A stretch of DNA of 19,260 nucleotides, taken from positions 1 through 19,260 of the forward strand of contig JALHUF010000700.1 in NCBI GenBank assembly GCA_022866195.1. The letters run 5' to 3'. The notes beneath the pieces are model-generated. The model was not told the origin of the DNA. It saw only the letters and a program-made list of their open reading frames with translations, and did no database searches. Both the position numbers and the translations under genes were made by a program. Numbering within the stretch: position 1 is the first letter of the stretch; each line of letters starts with the position of its first letter. Below are positions 6,222-13,558 of the stretch, in pieces. The DNA comes from Terriglobia bacterium (GTDB lineage: Bacteria > Acidobacteriota > Terriglobia > UBA7540).

Positions 6222-7724
6222 ATGCCTGATGCCCAGCCAAGCTTCGCCGAATTCCAGCGCCTGGCGCGCTGCGGCAATGTGGTCCCCGTCTATCGCGCGA
6301 TTGTGGCGGACCTGCTGAGTCCCGTCGCGGCTTTCCTGAAGGTGGCCCCGCAAACCCCGAGCGGGTCTAAGACCCGCCCCTACAGTTTCTTGCTGGAGAG
6401 TGTGGAGGGAGGCGAGCACGTCGGGCGTTACACTTTTTTCGGCGTCGACCCCTTCCAGGTGATTTCCTGCCGGGGCGACCGCATTACGCTGGCGCGAGGC
6501 GCGCGGCAAGCGCAAGAGTCCGGCAACATCTTCGACTATCTCCGCCACCTGGGGGCGCAATATCACCCCGTGCCGCTGCCGGGGTTGCCGCCGTTCTCCG
6601 CCGGTGCCGTGGGCTACCTCTCCTACGAAACCGTCCGGATGCTCGAGCGGCTTCCGGCGCGCGTCGCCCCCGATGTGGAATTGGACGACGCGGTGTTCAT
6701 GGACTTCGCGAGCCTGGTGGCCTTCGACCACGTCCAGCACCGGCTCTACCTGATCGCCAACGTGCTCACCGACGAGGGGCCGGGAAGCCTGCGCGCGAAG
6801 TACGATGCGGCCGTCGAGCATCTCGGGCGCGTGGAACGCCAGCTCCTTCGTCCTTTGCGACTGCCGCGCTTCCGCCGCCCGCGCGGGCCGTTGCGGGTGC
6901 GCGCCAACATGACGCGGGCGCGCTATGAGGCCATGGTCGAGCGCGGTAAGGAATACATCCGCGCCGGCGACATCTTCCAAGGAGTGCTTTCGCAGCGGCT
7001 GGAAGTGCCCGTGCGCGTGGCGCCCTTTGAGGTTTACCGCGCCTTGCGGGCGGTCAATCCCTCTCCCTATATGTATTTTCTGCGCCTGGGCGACGCCACC
7101 ATCCTCGGCTCATCGCCCGAGATGCTGGTGAAGGTGACAGGCCGCGAAGTCGAGTACCGGCCCATCGCCGGAACCCGCCCGCGCGGGAAGAACGAGGCAG
7201 AAGACCAGCGGTTGGAGCGGGAATTGCGCGCGGATGAAAAAGAGCGCGCCGAACACATCATGCTGGTGGATTTGGGGCGCAACGACATCGGCCGCGTCTG
7301 CGAGTTCTCGACCGTGCGCCCGAAGGAGATCATGTTCGTCGAGCGCTACTCGCACGTGATGCACCTGGTCTCTTCCATCCAGGGCCGCCTGCGCCCGGAC
7401 GCCGACAGTTACGCCGCGCTGGCCGCTTGCTTTCCCGCCGGTACCTTGACCGGCGCGCCCAAGGTCCGCGCCATGGAAATCATTGATGAGCTGGAGCCAA
7501 CCCGCCGCGGCCTTTACGGCGGCTCCGTGCTCTACCTGGACTTCTCCGGCAACTTGAACTCGTGCATCGTCATTCGCACCGTCCTCATCAAAGACCGCAA
7601 GGCCTACTTGCAGGCCGGCGCCGGCATCGTCGCCGATTCTGTTCCCGCCCTCGAATATCAGGAATGCATGAACAAGGCGAAAGCCGTCCTCAAGGCCTTC
7701 GAACTGGCAGAAAAGGGTTTGTAG
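6222..7724 (+). CDS. trpE: anthranilate synthase component I
   Basis: A 500-residue chorismate-binding enzyme that makes anthranilate from chorismate with ammonia supplied by TrpG, the first committed step of tryptophan synthesis. It carries LLES at 57-60 followed by VEGGE, the tryptophan feedback-inhibition element. The C-terminal catalytic domain has PSPYMYFLRLGD, SSPEML, IAGTRPRG, the HIMLVDLGRND segment near 344-354, and AGTLTGAPKVRAMEII near 405. The LLES element and overall length favour TrpE over PabB. The ATG at 6222 is used; the frame runs back to 6189, but those 11 codons derive from the AT-rich heptamer array. An extra stretch of about 8 residues precedes YSFLLES and coincides with a palindrome. 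No leader peptide with Trp codons is seen. Likely in one transcript with aroDE. Confidence 0.94.
   Translation: MPDAQPSFAEFQRLARCGNVVPVYRAIVADLLSPVAAFLKVAPQTPSGSKTRPYSFLLESVEGGEHVGRYTFFGVDPFQVISCRGDRITLARGARQAQESGNIFDYLRHLGAQYHPVPLPGLPPFSAGAVGYLSYETVRMLERLPARVAPDVELDDAVFMDFASLVAFDHVQHRLYLIANVLTDEGPGSLRAKYDAAVEHLGRVERQLLRPLRLPRFRRPRGPLRVRANMTRARYEAMVERGKEYIRAGDIFQGVLSQRLEVPVRVAPFEVYRALRAVNPSPYMYFLRLGDATILGSSPEMLVKVTGREVEYRPIAGTRPRGKNEAEDQRLERELRADEKERAEHIMLVDLGRNDIGRVCEFSTVRPKEIMFVERYSHVMHLVSSIQGRLRPDADSYAALAACFPAGTLTGAPKVRAMEIIDELEPTRRGLYGGSVLYLDFSGNLNSCIVIRTVLIKDRKAYLQAGAGIVADSVPALEYQECMNKAKAVLKAFELAEKGL
6361..6377. repeat. palindrome inside trpE reading frame
   Basis: GCGGGTC-TAA-GACCCGC is a perfect 7-bp inverted repeat with a 3-nt centre, followed by CCCTACAG. 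It is read in frame as SGSKTR (residues 47-52), just before the conserved YSFLLES. Confidence 0.6.
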
Positions 7725-7898
7725 CAGCGGGCTACCGGTCCCGGCGGGCCGTCTCGAAGACGTTCCACCGGAACGTCTCTATGGTGGTTGCATCGTGACA
7801 AGGCCCACGGTGAGAAAAGCGCTGACCGCGGCTATGCGCCAGCAGGCGGAAGCCTGTAGCAGCGGTGGCCCCCACGTGCCGACAGAGCTGGTGTCTAC
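7725..7898. other. convergent spacer with hairpin; no gene
   Basis: Between the ends of trpE and the secreted protein gene lies a perfect 9-bp hairpin, AGACGTTCC (7758-7766) and GGAACGTCT (7770-7778). It has no T-rich tail on either strand, so it is not a standard terminator. TGTAGCAGCGG occurs as a direct repeat at 7720-7730 and 7855-7865, the first copy overlapping the trpE stop. No coding signal is seen. Confidence 0.45.
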
Positions 7899-9059
7899 CT
7901 ATTCCTTCGGCAACAGTTCGCGGAGAGTTCGGATCAGGGCATCATCCGCGCCTGCTTTGCGCAACCGCTCCTCGACCCTTGAACTCACGGCGAAGTCAAT
8001 TCCTTTCTCGCGGGCGACCGCAGCCACTCGTTGCGGAGGCACGTAATTCTCGAGCAGGTCCACGATATCTGACTCGCTCAGTCCTTTGCGCGGCGACTGC
8101 GCGGAGGGAGTCTTGCGCAACCATACGGACAAGATTACTTCCGTGCGCTGGTCATTAACGTTTGTCGCGACGACTGGGATCCGGTTCAAGCCTTCCTGCA
8201 ACTCGACCCCGCTGTAAGAGAATTGCACAGCGCGAATGTCTCCGGACGCTTCGATCCTTGCCTGCTGCCCACTGACCTGTACGCCGCGGATGCCATGTTC
8301 GTCGCTGGCGACTCCGCGGACAGTGATGGGAGACTCGGTCACCTCCGCAACTGAGCCGGCAGCTGTCGGGGCCGGATCCATCACGTTGACCTTAGGAGCT
8401 GAGGAAGCGGGTTTTGGCAATTCCTCCCTTCCCGGGACTGTTTGCTCCGACTCGCCCTTCTTCCCCGGTTCGGCACCGGTGAGCGCCGTGCCCTTTTCGT
8501 CGCGTGTCGCCGGAGAGTCAGCATCCCGGATGCTCCTGAATACTGTTTCAATTTGGCTTTGCCATTGGCCGCGCTCATTCTGGGGAATAACTCCCATGAA
8601 GACAACCCCGCATCGCTTGACTTGGCCTGAAGTGCCGCACCGGCTCAAAGAAATGGTGCCCAACAGGGCAACCAGGGGCAGTCCTTGGGTTTTGCCTCGA
8701 AATACAGCCCACCCAGCCGGGTTTCCATTGACCTCAAGGTCCACAGCTCCACCTTCCTGATCCACCCCCTTCATTGCCGCTTTCACCATTGACCGGCCAG
8801 TGGACAACAATCCAGCCTTGTCTGTGTCTGGCATCCATACGATCAAGAACCTTGCAGCTCCGGGTCCCTCGAATGCGTAGGCGAGTCCCTGCTGCGACGA
8901 ACCCAGCTTCCAGCCGTCGGGAAGGTCCACGGTGAACCTGCCGTTCGGTTCAGTAAAGGTGTTGGCCGAGTACGCTGGCCAGGGACAGCACAACCACACA
9001 ACCAGCAACAGCGAAGCAACGACCCGCAAGGGCCTGAGCAGCAAGCGGTACCCTGCCAC
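7899..9059 (-). CDS. secreted multidomain protein of unknown function
   Basis: A 386-residue exported protein. The GTG start at 9059 is supported by GGAGGTGA about 6 nt upstream. Residues 1-31 are a signal peptide with cleavage likely after AYSA. Residues about 33-180 begin FTEPNGRFTVDLPDGWKL, resembling PsbP/DUF1795-like beta domains. Residues about 185-240 are a Pro/Ser/Glu-rich linker. Residues about 243-315 (TVRGVASDEHGIRGVQVSG) look like an Ig-like strand-rich domain. The C-terminal 60 residues are helical: SESDIVDLLENYVPPQRVAAVAREKG, then RLRKAGADDALIRTLREL, a module I associate with Acidobacteriota secreted or signalling proteins. No catalytic motif is seen. It probably acts in the periplasm or at the envelope. 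It stands alone, convergent with trpE. Confidence 0.8.
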   Translation of the reverse strand: MAGYRLLLRPLRVVASLLLVVWLCCPWPAYSANTFTEPNGRFTVDLPDGWKLGSSQQGLAYAFEGPGAARFLIVWMPDTDKAGLLSTGRSMVKAAMKGVDQEGGAVDLEVNGNPAGWAVFRGKTQGLPLVALLGTISLSRCGTSGQVKRCGVVFMGVIPQNERGQWQSQIETVFRSIRDADSPATRDEKGTALTGAEPGKKGESEQTVPGREELPKPASSAPKVNVMDPAPTAAGSVAEVTESPITVRGVASDEHGIRGVQVSGQQARIEASGDIRAVQFSYSGVELQEGLNRIPVVATNVNDQRTEVILSVWLRKTPSAQSPRKGLSESDIVDLLENYVPPQRVAAVAREKGIDFAVSSRVEERLRKAGADDALIRTLRELLPKE

Positions 9060-9425
9060 GTTTCACCTCCCCAGAAGCGAGCTTCCGGACGCCACAACCT
9101 GCCCTACTGGGTAGCCCTGCCTACTCGCGCCCTCTGGCCCCCCGGCGCGCACAAACCAGCTACCCGGCCCCTGCGGCAGCAGATGCGCAGCGCAGCTCCC
9201 CACGTACTTCGGGTCTTTTGAGCAGACTGCAACCTCGGTAAGAGAATACGCGCAAATTCTCCTCCTGTGAAATGAGCCATGTCAAGCGGATATGCTGGTC
9301 CGCATAATCGGCGGCGCTTTTCGAATCGGGGAGAGATACAGGCAAGCGCGGAGCTTCCAGACATGAAAGCAGTCACCTTGGCATGGGGCAAAGACGAAAA
9401 GCTGCCCACCCCGCGTTCCTATCCT
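9060..9425. other. intergenic stretch, no gene recognised
   Basis: About 365 bp between two minus-strand genes. Small frames on both strands lack start signals and recognisable motifs. A TTGACA reads on the minus strand at 9280-9285 and a GGAGGAGA at about 9259-9266, but no correctly spaced -10 box follows and no gene begins there. The upper end could hold a decayed gene or an untranslated leader; neither can be shown. Confidence 0.4.
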
Positions 9426-10013
9426 TCACGAGCGAGAGAAGCTCTCTTCCAGATGGGCTTTTACTGCCGGCCACTCCGCAGCGATGATGCTGTAATAGAC
9501 CGAATCGCGGAGGCGACCGCTGGCGGTGACGATGTGGCTGCGGAAGACGCCTTCCTCTTTGGCCCCGATGCGCAGCAGGGCCTGGCGCGAGCGTTCGTTG
9601 AGCGCGTCGGTCTTGAACTCCACGCGCAGGCAGCCCCAGGTCTCGAAGGCGTGGCGCAGCATCAGGTACTTGGCTTCCGTGTTGGCGGCGGTGCGCTGCC
9701 ACTTGAGCCCCAGCCACGTCCAGCCGATTTCCACGTGACGGTTCACACGGTCGATGTTTCCGAAGCGCGTGCTGCCGATGGCGCGGCCCGTGGCCTTCTC
9801 GACGGTAGCGAAGGGCAAGGCGGTTCCCGCCGCTTGCCAGGCGAGCGCGGCCTCGATGAAGGCGCGCATTTCCTCGGGCGTGCGCACCGGCTGGGGCATC
9901 CAGCGCCAGATCTCCTCTTCCAGCCCGACTTCGCACAACTGCTCGTGGTGCCGCAGGCTTAATGGCTCCAGGCGGACAACTTTGCCTTCAAGCGTGACGG
10001 GAATAATATTCAT
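9426..10013 (-). CDS. GNAT family N-acetyltransferase (RimJ/RimL-like)
   Basis: A 195-residue acetyl-CoA-dependent acyltransferase. Features in order: LEGKVVRLEPLSLRHHEQL (strand 1/helix 1), IGSTRF near 79-84, VEIGWTWL at 94-101 (the central beta-4 strand), the acetyl-CoA pyrophosphate loop QRTAANTEA at 106-114, and the LNERSRQALLRIGA helix at 138-151, typical of the RimJ/RimL branch (Acetyltransf_3). These enzymes acetylate protein N-termini or small amines; the substrate is not predictable. Length and domain span are complete. The ATG at 10013 has no strong Shine-Dalgarno sequence. It is not tightly linked to either neighbour, so it is probably a single-gene unit. Confidence 0.88.
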   Translation of the reverse strand: MNIIPVTLEGKVVRLEPLSLRHHEQLCEVGLEEEIWRWMPQPVRTPEEMRAFIEAALAWQAAGTALPFATVEKATGRAIGSTRFGNIDRVNRHVEIGWTWLGLKWQRTAANTEAKYLMLRHAFETWGCLRVEFKTDALNERSRQALLRIGAKEEGVFRSHIVTASGRLRDSVYYSIIAAEWPAVKAHLEESFSRS

Positions 10014-10132
10014 GGTTGCAGAGGCTGTCCGAATGCTCAGCCTTGCCTAACCTCGTGCTTCGAGGTCGCCGCAATACGAAACCTGGTATTTGCCTCCTTG
10101 CACATCACTTTCCGCGCCCGTGGTGCGTCGGC

Positions 10133-10153
10133 TTCTGACTTCTGACTCCTTCT
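10133..10153. repeat. short heptamer array (TTCTGAC)
   Basis: TTCTGAC twice in tandem (10133-10146) followed by the degenerate TCCTTCT. It sits 5 nt beyond the stop codon of the minus-strand isomerase-like gene. The same word recurs at 13535-13555. Confidence 0.6.
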
Positions 10154-10157
10154 CTCC

Positions 10158-11114
10158 TCACTTCGCCAGTTGCTCCCACAACGCCCGATAGTACCGCATG
10201 AACCGAATGGGCTCGCAGCTTTGGGGGACTTCCGCCAGTGTGTAGCGGTTGTAGCCGGCAGCGCGGAGCAGGCTGAAGAGTTCGCGAAAAGGATAGGGCT
10301 GGGCGTAATCCGGGAAGCCCGGATTCACTTTATCCGGCGGCTGTCCGGCCGCACTTCCCCACGGCGAGGGAGAGCGCCACAGTTCGTTGATGTGGCAGTT
10401 GCGCAGCCAGGGCCTGAGCAGCTCGAAGTATTCCTTGACGGAGCCATTCACCACGTCGGCGTCGTTCGAGTTCCAGCAGATGCCGACCGCGGGATGATTC
10501 GAGATCTCCATGATGCGGCGGATGTGCGGAGGGTGTTGGGTACCCTCGCCGTGGACCTCCAGCCAAATCTCGACGCCCGCGTTGCGCGCCGCCTCGCCGC
10601 ACTTCTCGAGCGCCTGGCCGATTTGCTCCAGCGTCTTCTCCTGGGGCACGCCTTTCACGAAGCCGTTGGGGCGAACCTTGACGCCCAGCGCGCCGAGATC
10701 CTTGGCCAGTTCGCACCAACGGCGAGTCTCCTCAATATTCTTCTCAACCAGCGCGGGATCCGCGTAGTGGTATTCGCAGGTCGAGCCGAGGCTTAGCAGA
10801 CGCACACGCGAGCCGGCGAACTTCTTGCGCACTACCGCGCGTTGCGCCTTGCCGAGAGCAAGCTCCACGCCGTGCTTATGCGTGGTGCGCAACTCCACGG
10901 CTGCGAAAGCCGTCGCCTCGCAATTCTTGATGATGGTTTCGATGTCCCAATCCTTCGCCAGCTCGTAGGTGACTAAACCCAGCTTGAAAGGAGGAGGTGT
11001 TTCAGATTCCTTCTGTTCCTCGGCCTTTCCCGTGCCGGGCTGGCTGAAGGAAGCGACGCCCGCCAAGCTCAGAAATCCGGTCTTGAGAAAAGATCGCCGT
11101 CCAGGTTTGGGCAT
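10158..11114 (-). CDS. Tat-exported sugar phosphate isomerase/epimerase-like TIM-barrel protein
   Basis: A 318-residue protein of the xylose isomerase-like (AP endonuclease 2) fold. RRSFLKTG at 6-13 is a twin-arginine motif followed by a hydrophobic stretch and a polar linker to about residue 42, so the mature domain would be exported folded. The barrel begins FKLGLVTYEL; candidate metal-binding positions on successive strands are the Glu of AAVELR, the Glu/His of IWLEVHGEG, the Asp/Asn in CWNSNDAD, the His in NCHINEL and the Glu in YTLAEV. The ATG at 11114 is preceded by a strong GGAGGAGA. Related secreted barrels in Acidobacteriota and Planctomycetes act in sugar or inositol breakdown; the substrate here is unknown. 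It is divergent, 94 bp away, from another Tat-exported protein. Confidence 0.87.
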   Translation of the reverse strand: MPKPGRRSFLKTGFLSLAGVASFSQPGTGKAEEQKESETPPPFKLGLVTYELAKDWDIETIIKNCEATAFAAVELRTTHKHGVELALGKAQRAVVRKKFAGSRVRLLSLGSTCEYHYADPALVEKNIEETRRWCELAKDLGALGVKVRPNGFVKGVPQEKTLEQIGQALEKCGEAARNAGVEIWLEVHGEGTQHPPHIRRIMEISNHPAVGICWNSNDADVVNGSVKEYFELLRPWLRNCHINELWRSPSPWGSAAGQPPDKVNPGFPDYAQPYPFRELFSLLRAAGYNRYTLAEVPQSCEPIRFMRYYRALWEQLAK

Positions 11115-11208
11115 TTTCTCCTCCCGCTCCGCTAAAAGCAGAGCCCCGCGATAGAAAACGCGCTATTTTATGCCATCAGAGTAGCAGATGAAACTGCGGA
11201 GGTCCAAG

Positions 11209-12459
11209 ATGCAACGCCGAAAATTCTTCCAGGCACTTGGTGGTTCCGCCGCCGCGCTGGCCACCACGCGCGGTTGGGCGGGAACAGGGTCGGACAACGC
11301 TCAGCTTGCGGTCCCCAATTTCTCAAACGTGCCGGCCGTCAATCCCGGTGACGCCGAAGCTTACTTCACGGAGGGGAAGCTGCGCCAAGCCATCGACACG
11401 ACGCCTTCACTCAAGGGAATCAAGTTTGAAGTGGTGGCCTACAACTTTCCGAGCTGGCATCCGAGCCCCTTCATGGAAAAGATCTTTGGCAAAGGCTGGA
11501 CGGAATTCGAAACGCTCAAGAATTCGCGCCCCCTCTATCCCGGCCACCTCTTTCCGAAATATCCGCTCTGGGGATATTTCAACGAAGCCGAGCCGGAATG
11601 GGCGGAGCGGGAAATCGAGACGGCCGCCAACTTCGGCATCGACGTCTGGATGATCGACTGGTACTGGCACAGCGGGACGATGTTCTACCACGAGCAGCTT
11701 GAGGATGGTTTCCTGAAGGCGCGCAACCGGTTGAAGCTCAAGTTCGCTCTCATGTGGGCCAATCACCACTGGAACAACGTGTACCCGGCGCGTTCGCCGC
11801 GCGAGGCCGCCCCGCTGCTCCCGCAGCTTCATGGCGAAGACGACATGCTGAAGGTGACCGACTATTGCATTGAACACTACTTTCGCGAGCCCAACTACTG
11901 GCGCATTGAGGGGCGGCCGGTCTTTGCCATCTTTGATGTGAACCTGCTGCTCGAGACTTTTTCCCCCGACCAACTGAAGCGGACCTTCGAGAGAATGCGC
12001 GAGCGCAGCGTCAAGGCGGGCCTGGGCGACCTGCACCTCCAGGCCAGTCACGTCTATGGCGGGCACGAGGCGGAATTGAAGGCCCTCGGCTTTGATAGCG
12101 CCACGCTCTACCACACGGCGGGCTGGACGTATGGCGGCAAACCTCCGGGGGGTCGGACTCCTTACGGCGAGTTAGCCTTGGCCAGCATCCGCGCTTGGAA
12201 GGAGACAGCCACAAAGGTAGCGGTCCCTTTCTTTCCCGATTGCCCCGTCGGCTGGGACGACAGCCCGCGCTTCGGCGCAAGCGCGCACATGGTCACCGAG
12301 CGCACCCCCGACCAGTACGAGCGTCTGCTGCGCGCCGCGCAATATTTCTCCGCGGCCAGCGCGGCCCAGCCGAAGATTGTCTTCCTGTCCGCGTGGAATG
12401 AATGGACGGAGGACCACGTCCTGCTGCCCGACACCGTGTTTGGCTACAGCTACCTGTAG
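11209..12459 (+). CDS. Tat-exported WbsX-like / GH99-related protein
   Basis: A 416-residue protein. RRKFFQALGG at 3-12 plus an Ala-rich stretch is a Tat signal. The mature part follows the WbsX-like (Glyco_tran_WbsX, related to GH99 endo-mannosidases) pattern: VVAYNFPSWHPSP, a GKGWTEFETLKNSRPLYPGH block, FGIDVWMIDWYWH, FALMWANHHW, CPVGWDDSPR, and the closing FLSAWNEWTEDHVLLPD. These domains occur with surface-glycan genes and are thought to be glycosidases or glycosyltransferases. A Tat signal argues for an exported glycosidase-type role, acting on mannose-like glycans, but this is inferred. The start is ATG 11209, with GGAGG 6 nt upstream; ATG 11188 in frame lacks such a site. Divergent from the TIM-barrel gene, so the two may respond to the same carbohydrate. 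Confidence 0.85.
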   Translation: MQRRKFFQALGGSAAALATTRGWAGTGSDNAQLAVPNFSNVPAVNPGDAEAYFTEGKLRQAIDTTPSLKGIKFEVVAYNFPSWHPSPFMEKIFGKGWTEFETLKNSRPLYPGHLFPKYPLWGYFNEAEPEWAEREIETAANFGIDVWMIDWYWHSGTMFYHEQLEDGFLKARNRLKLKFALMWANHHWNNVYPARSPREAAPLLPQLHGEDDMLKVTDYCIEHYFREPNYWRIEGRPVFAIFDVNLLLETFSPDQLKRTFERMRERSVKAGLGDLHLQASHVYGGHEAELKALGFDSATLYHTAGWTYGGKPPGGRTPYGELALASIRAWKETATKVAVPFFPDCPVGWDDSPRFGASAHMVTERTPDQYERLLRAAQYFSAASAAQPKIVFLSAWNEWTEDHVLLPDTVFGYSYL

Positions 12460-12488
12460 GCTGTCCGGCGGGTGTTTCGAGGGTGATG

Positions 12489-12659
12489 TCAGCGTGCCGG
12501 GCGGACGGGGGCTTGGGCGGGAGCAGTCACGACGGCGGTGTTGTTTGCCTTCTTGCGCGACTGCGCCAGGCGCGGGCCAAACATCCCGATGACAATCAGC
12601 AGGAGGGCCACAATGATCAGGAAATCCACAATCGAAAAGCCTTGTCCGCTTCGCCGCAT
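12489..12659 (-). CDS. small type IV prepilin-like protein
   Basis: A 56-residue protein with a short basic leader MRRSGQG, a prepilin-peptidase-type cleavage point G/F, and then FSIVDFLIIVALLLIVIGMF, the N-terminal hydrophobic helix of type IV pilins and pseudopilins. The usual Glu at position +5 of the mature helix is replaced by Asp. After the helix only RLAQSRKKANN and an Ala/Pro/Val tail remain, so there is no globular pilin domain; ordinary pilins are over 100 residues. ATG 12659 has GGAGG 4 nt upstream; an in-frame ATG at 12671 has a weaker site. No pilus assembly genes are nearby. It could be a minimal pilin, a minor pseudopilin or a decayed pilin. Confidence 0.7.
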   Translation of the reverse strand: MRRSGQGFSIVDFLIIVALLLIVIGMFGPRLAQSRKKANNTAVVTAPAQAPVRPAR

Positions 12660-12816
12660 AGCTCCTCCCATCCCACAACTCCAGGGGTATTAAGGCACGG
12701 CGGTTGCCAAAGGCCGGTGGTCCCTGAGTGTTGAAACACGCTCGCAAGCCATTGTTTCTATGAGGGATAGCAGACGGCCAAAAAGTACGTGCTGTTTTGC
12801 CGGGCGGGAGACGTCA

Positions 12817-12856
12817 GGGTTGACATATTTTGTCACCCCGACGGTGACCATTCACC
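12817..12856. promoter_or_regulatory. cluster of overlapping dyads upstream of trpG
   Basis: Three overlapping inverted repeats: TGACA-TATTT-TGTCA (12821-12835), flanked by GGG and CCC; GTCACC-CCGAC-GGTGAC (12832-12848), perfect; and GGTGA-CCAT-TCACC (12843-12856), perfect. The half-site GTGA/TCAC thus recurs in alternating orientation. It lies 50-90 bp upstream of the trpG -10 box and also upstream of the minus-strand prepilin gene, so it may be an operator for either. Confidence 0.45.
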
Positions 12857-12907
12857 GCAAGCCTGCGCTGGGCTCAAGCCGCCTCGGTAAGCACGTGAAT
12901 TCCGGCA

Positions 12908-12913
12908 TATAAT
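12908..12913 (+). promoter_or_regulatory. -10 box of trpG
   Basis: A perfect TATAAT ending 25 nt before the trpG ATG, giving an expected leader of about 20 nt. The -35 hexamer is weak, which may mean dependence on an activator. Confidence 0.55.
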
Positions 12914-12938
12914 GGCCTGAAGCAGAGAAGCGACGCCG

Positions 12939-13502
12939 ATGATCTTGATGATCGACAACTACGACTCCTTTACCTATAACCTAGTGCAGTATCTAGGGGA
13001 GTTGGGTGCGCAGATCGAGGTGCGCCGCAACGATCAGACGACGCTGGAAGAAATCGAGCGAATGTCTCCGGAGCGGATCGTTATCTCGCCGGGACCCAAA
13101 ACCCCGAATGAGGCCGGGCTCTGCCTGGAGCTGATCAAGAAATTCGCGGGTCGGCTGCCCATCCTGGGGGTCTGCCTCGGCCATCAGGCGATTGGCCAGG
13201 CCTTTGGCGGCAAGGTGGTCCGCGCGCCGCAGATCATGCACGGGAAGACCAGCGACATTCATCATGACGGCAAGACCATTTTCGCCGGCTTGCCCAACCC
13301 CTTTCCTGCCACGCGCTACCATTCGCTGATTGTGGAGCGCGCGAGCCTGCCTGCTTGCCTGGAAATCTCCGCCACTTCGTCTGACGGGCTCATCATGGGC
13401 CTGCGCCACAAGGAGATGAAAGTTGAGGGCGTCCAGTTCCATCCTGAGTCGGTGCTCACCGCCGTCGGCAAGCAACTGCTGGCCAATTTCCTGAAGCTGT
13501 AG
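12939..13502 (+). CDS. trpG: anthranilate synthase component II (glutamine amidotransferase)
   Basis: A 187-residue class I glutamine amidotransferase that releases ammonia from glutamine for TrpE. It starts [19 protein letters not shown], as TrpG/PabA proteins do, so the ATG at 12939 is used. The triad is complete: nucleophile C79 in GVCLGHQ and H168/E170 in VQFHPES. The oxyanion loop [11 protein letters not shown] at 50-60 and the HGKTSDIHH segment are typical. PabA of folate synthesis is nearly indistinguishable and one protein may serve both pathways; trpE and trpD nearby favour TrpG. It is not adjacent to trpE (5.2 kb away) and has its own -10 box. It is convergent with the secreted TIM-barrel gene. 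Confidence 0.92.
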   Translation: MILMIDNYDSFTYNLVQYLGELGAQIEVRRNDQTTLEEIERMSPERIVISPGPKTPNEAGLCLELIKKFAGRLPILGVCLGHQAIGQAFGGKVVRAPQIMHGKTSDIHHDGKTIFAGLPNPFPATRYHSLIVERASLPACLEISATSSDGLIMGLRHKEMKVEGVQFHPESVLTAVGKQLLANFLKL

Positions 13503-13534
13503 GGGAAGCTCGGCACTGCCGCACGAGCTGCGGA

Positions 13535-13555
13535 TTCTGACTCCTGGCTCCTGAC
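13535..13555. repeat. short heptamer array (TYCTGRC)
   Basis: Three tandem heptamers TTCTGAC, TCCTGGC, TCCTGAC, followed by a decayed TTCCTAT that runs to the stop codon of the minus-strand gene at 13559. Same word and orientation as at 10133-10153. Confidence 0.6.
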
Positions 13556-13558
13556 TTC

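Noticed and set aside
7758..7778. Perfect 9-bp hairpin as a terminator for trpE
   Set aside because: No T-run follows on either strand; recorded only as a hairpin.
9160..9409. Small minus-strand frames (61 and 101 codons) upstream of the secreted protein gene
   Set aside because: Overlapping frames, no family motif and no well-placed start signal for the annotated lengths.
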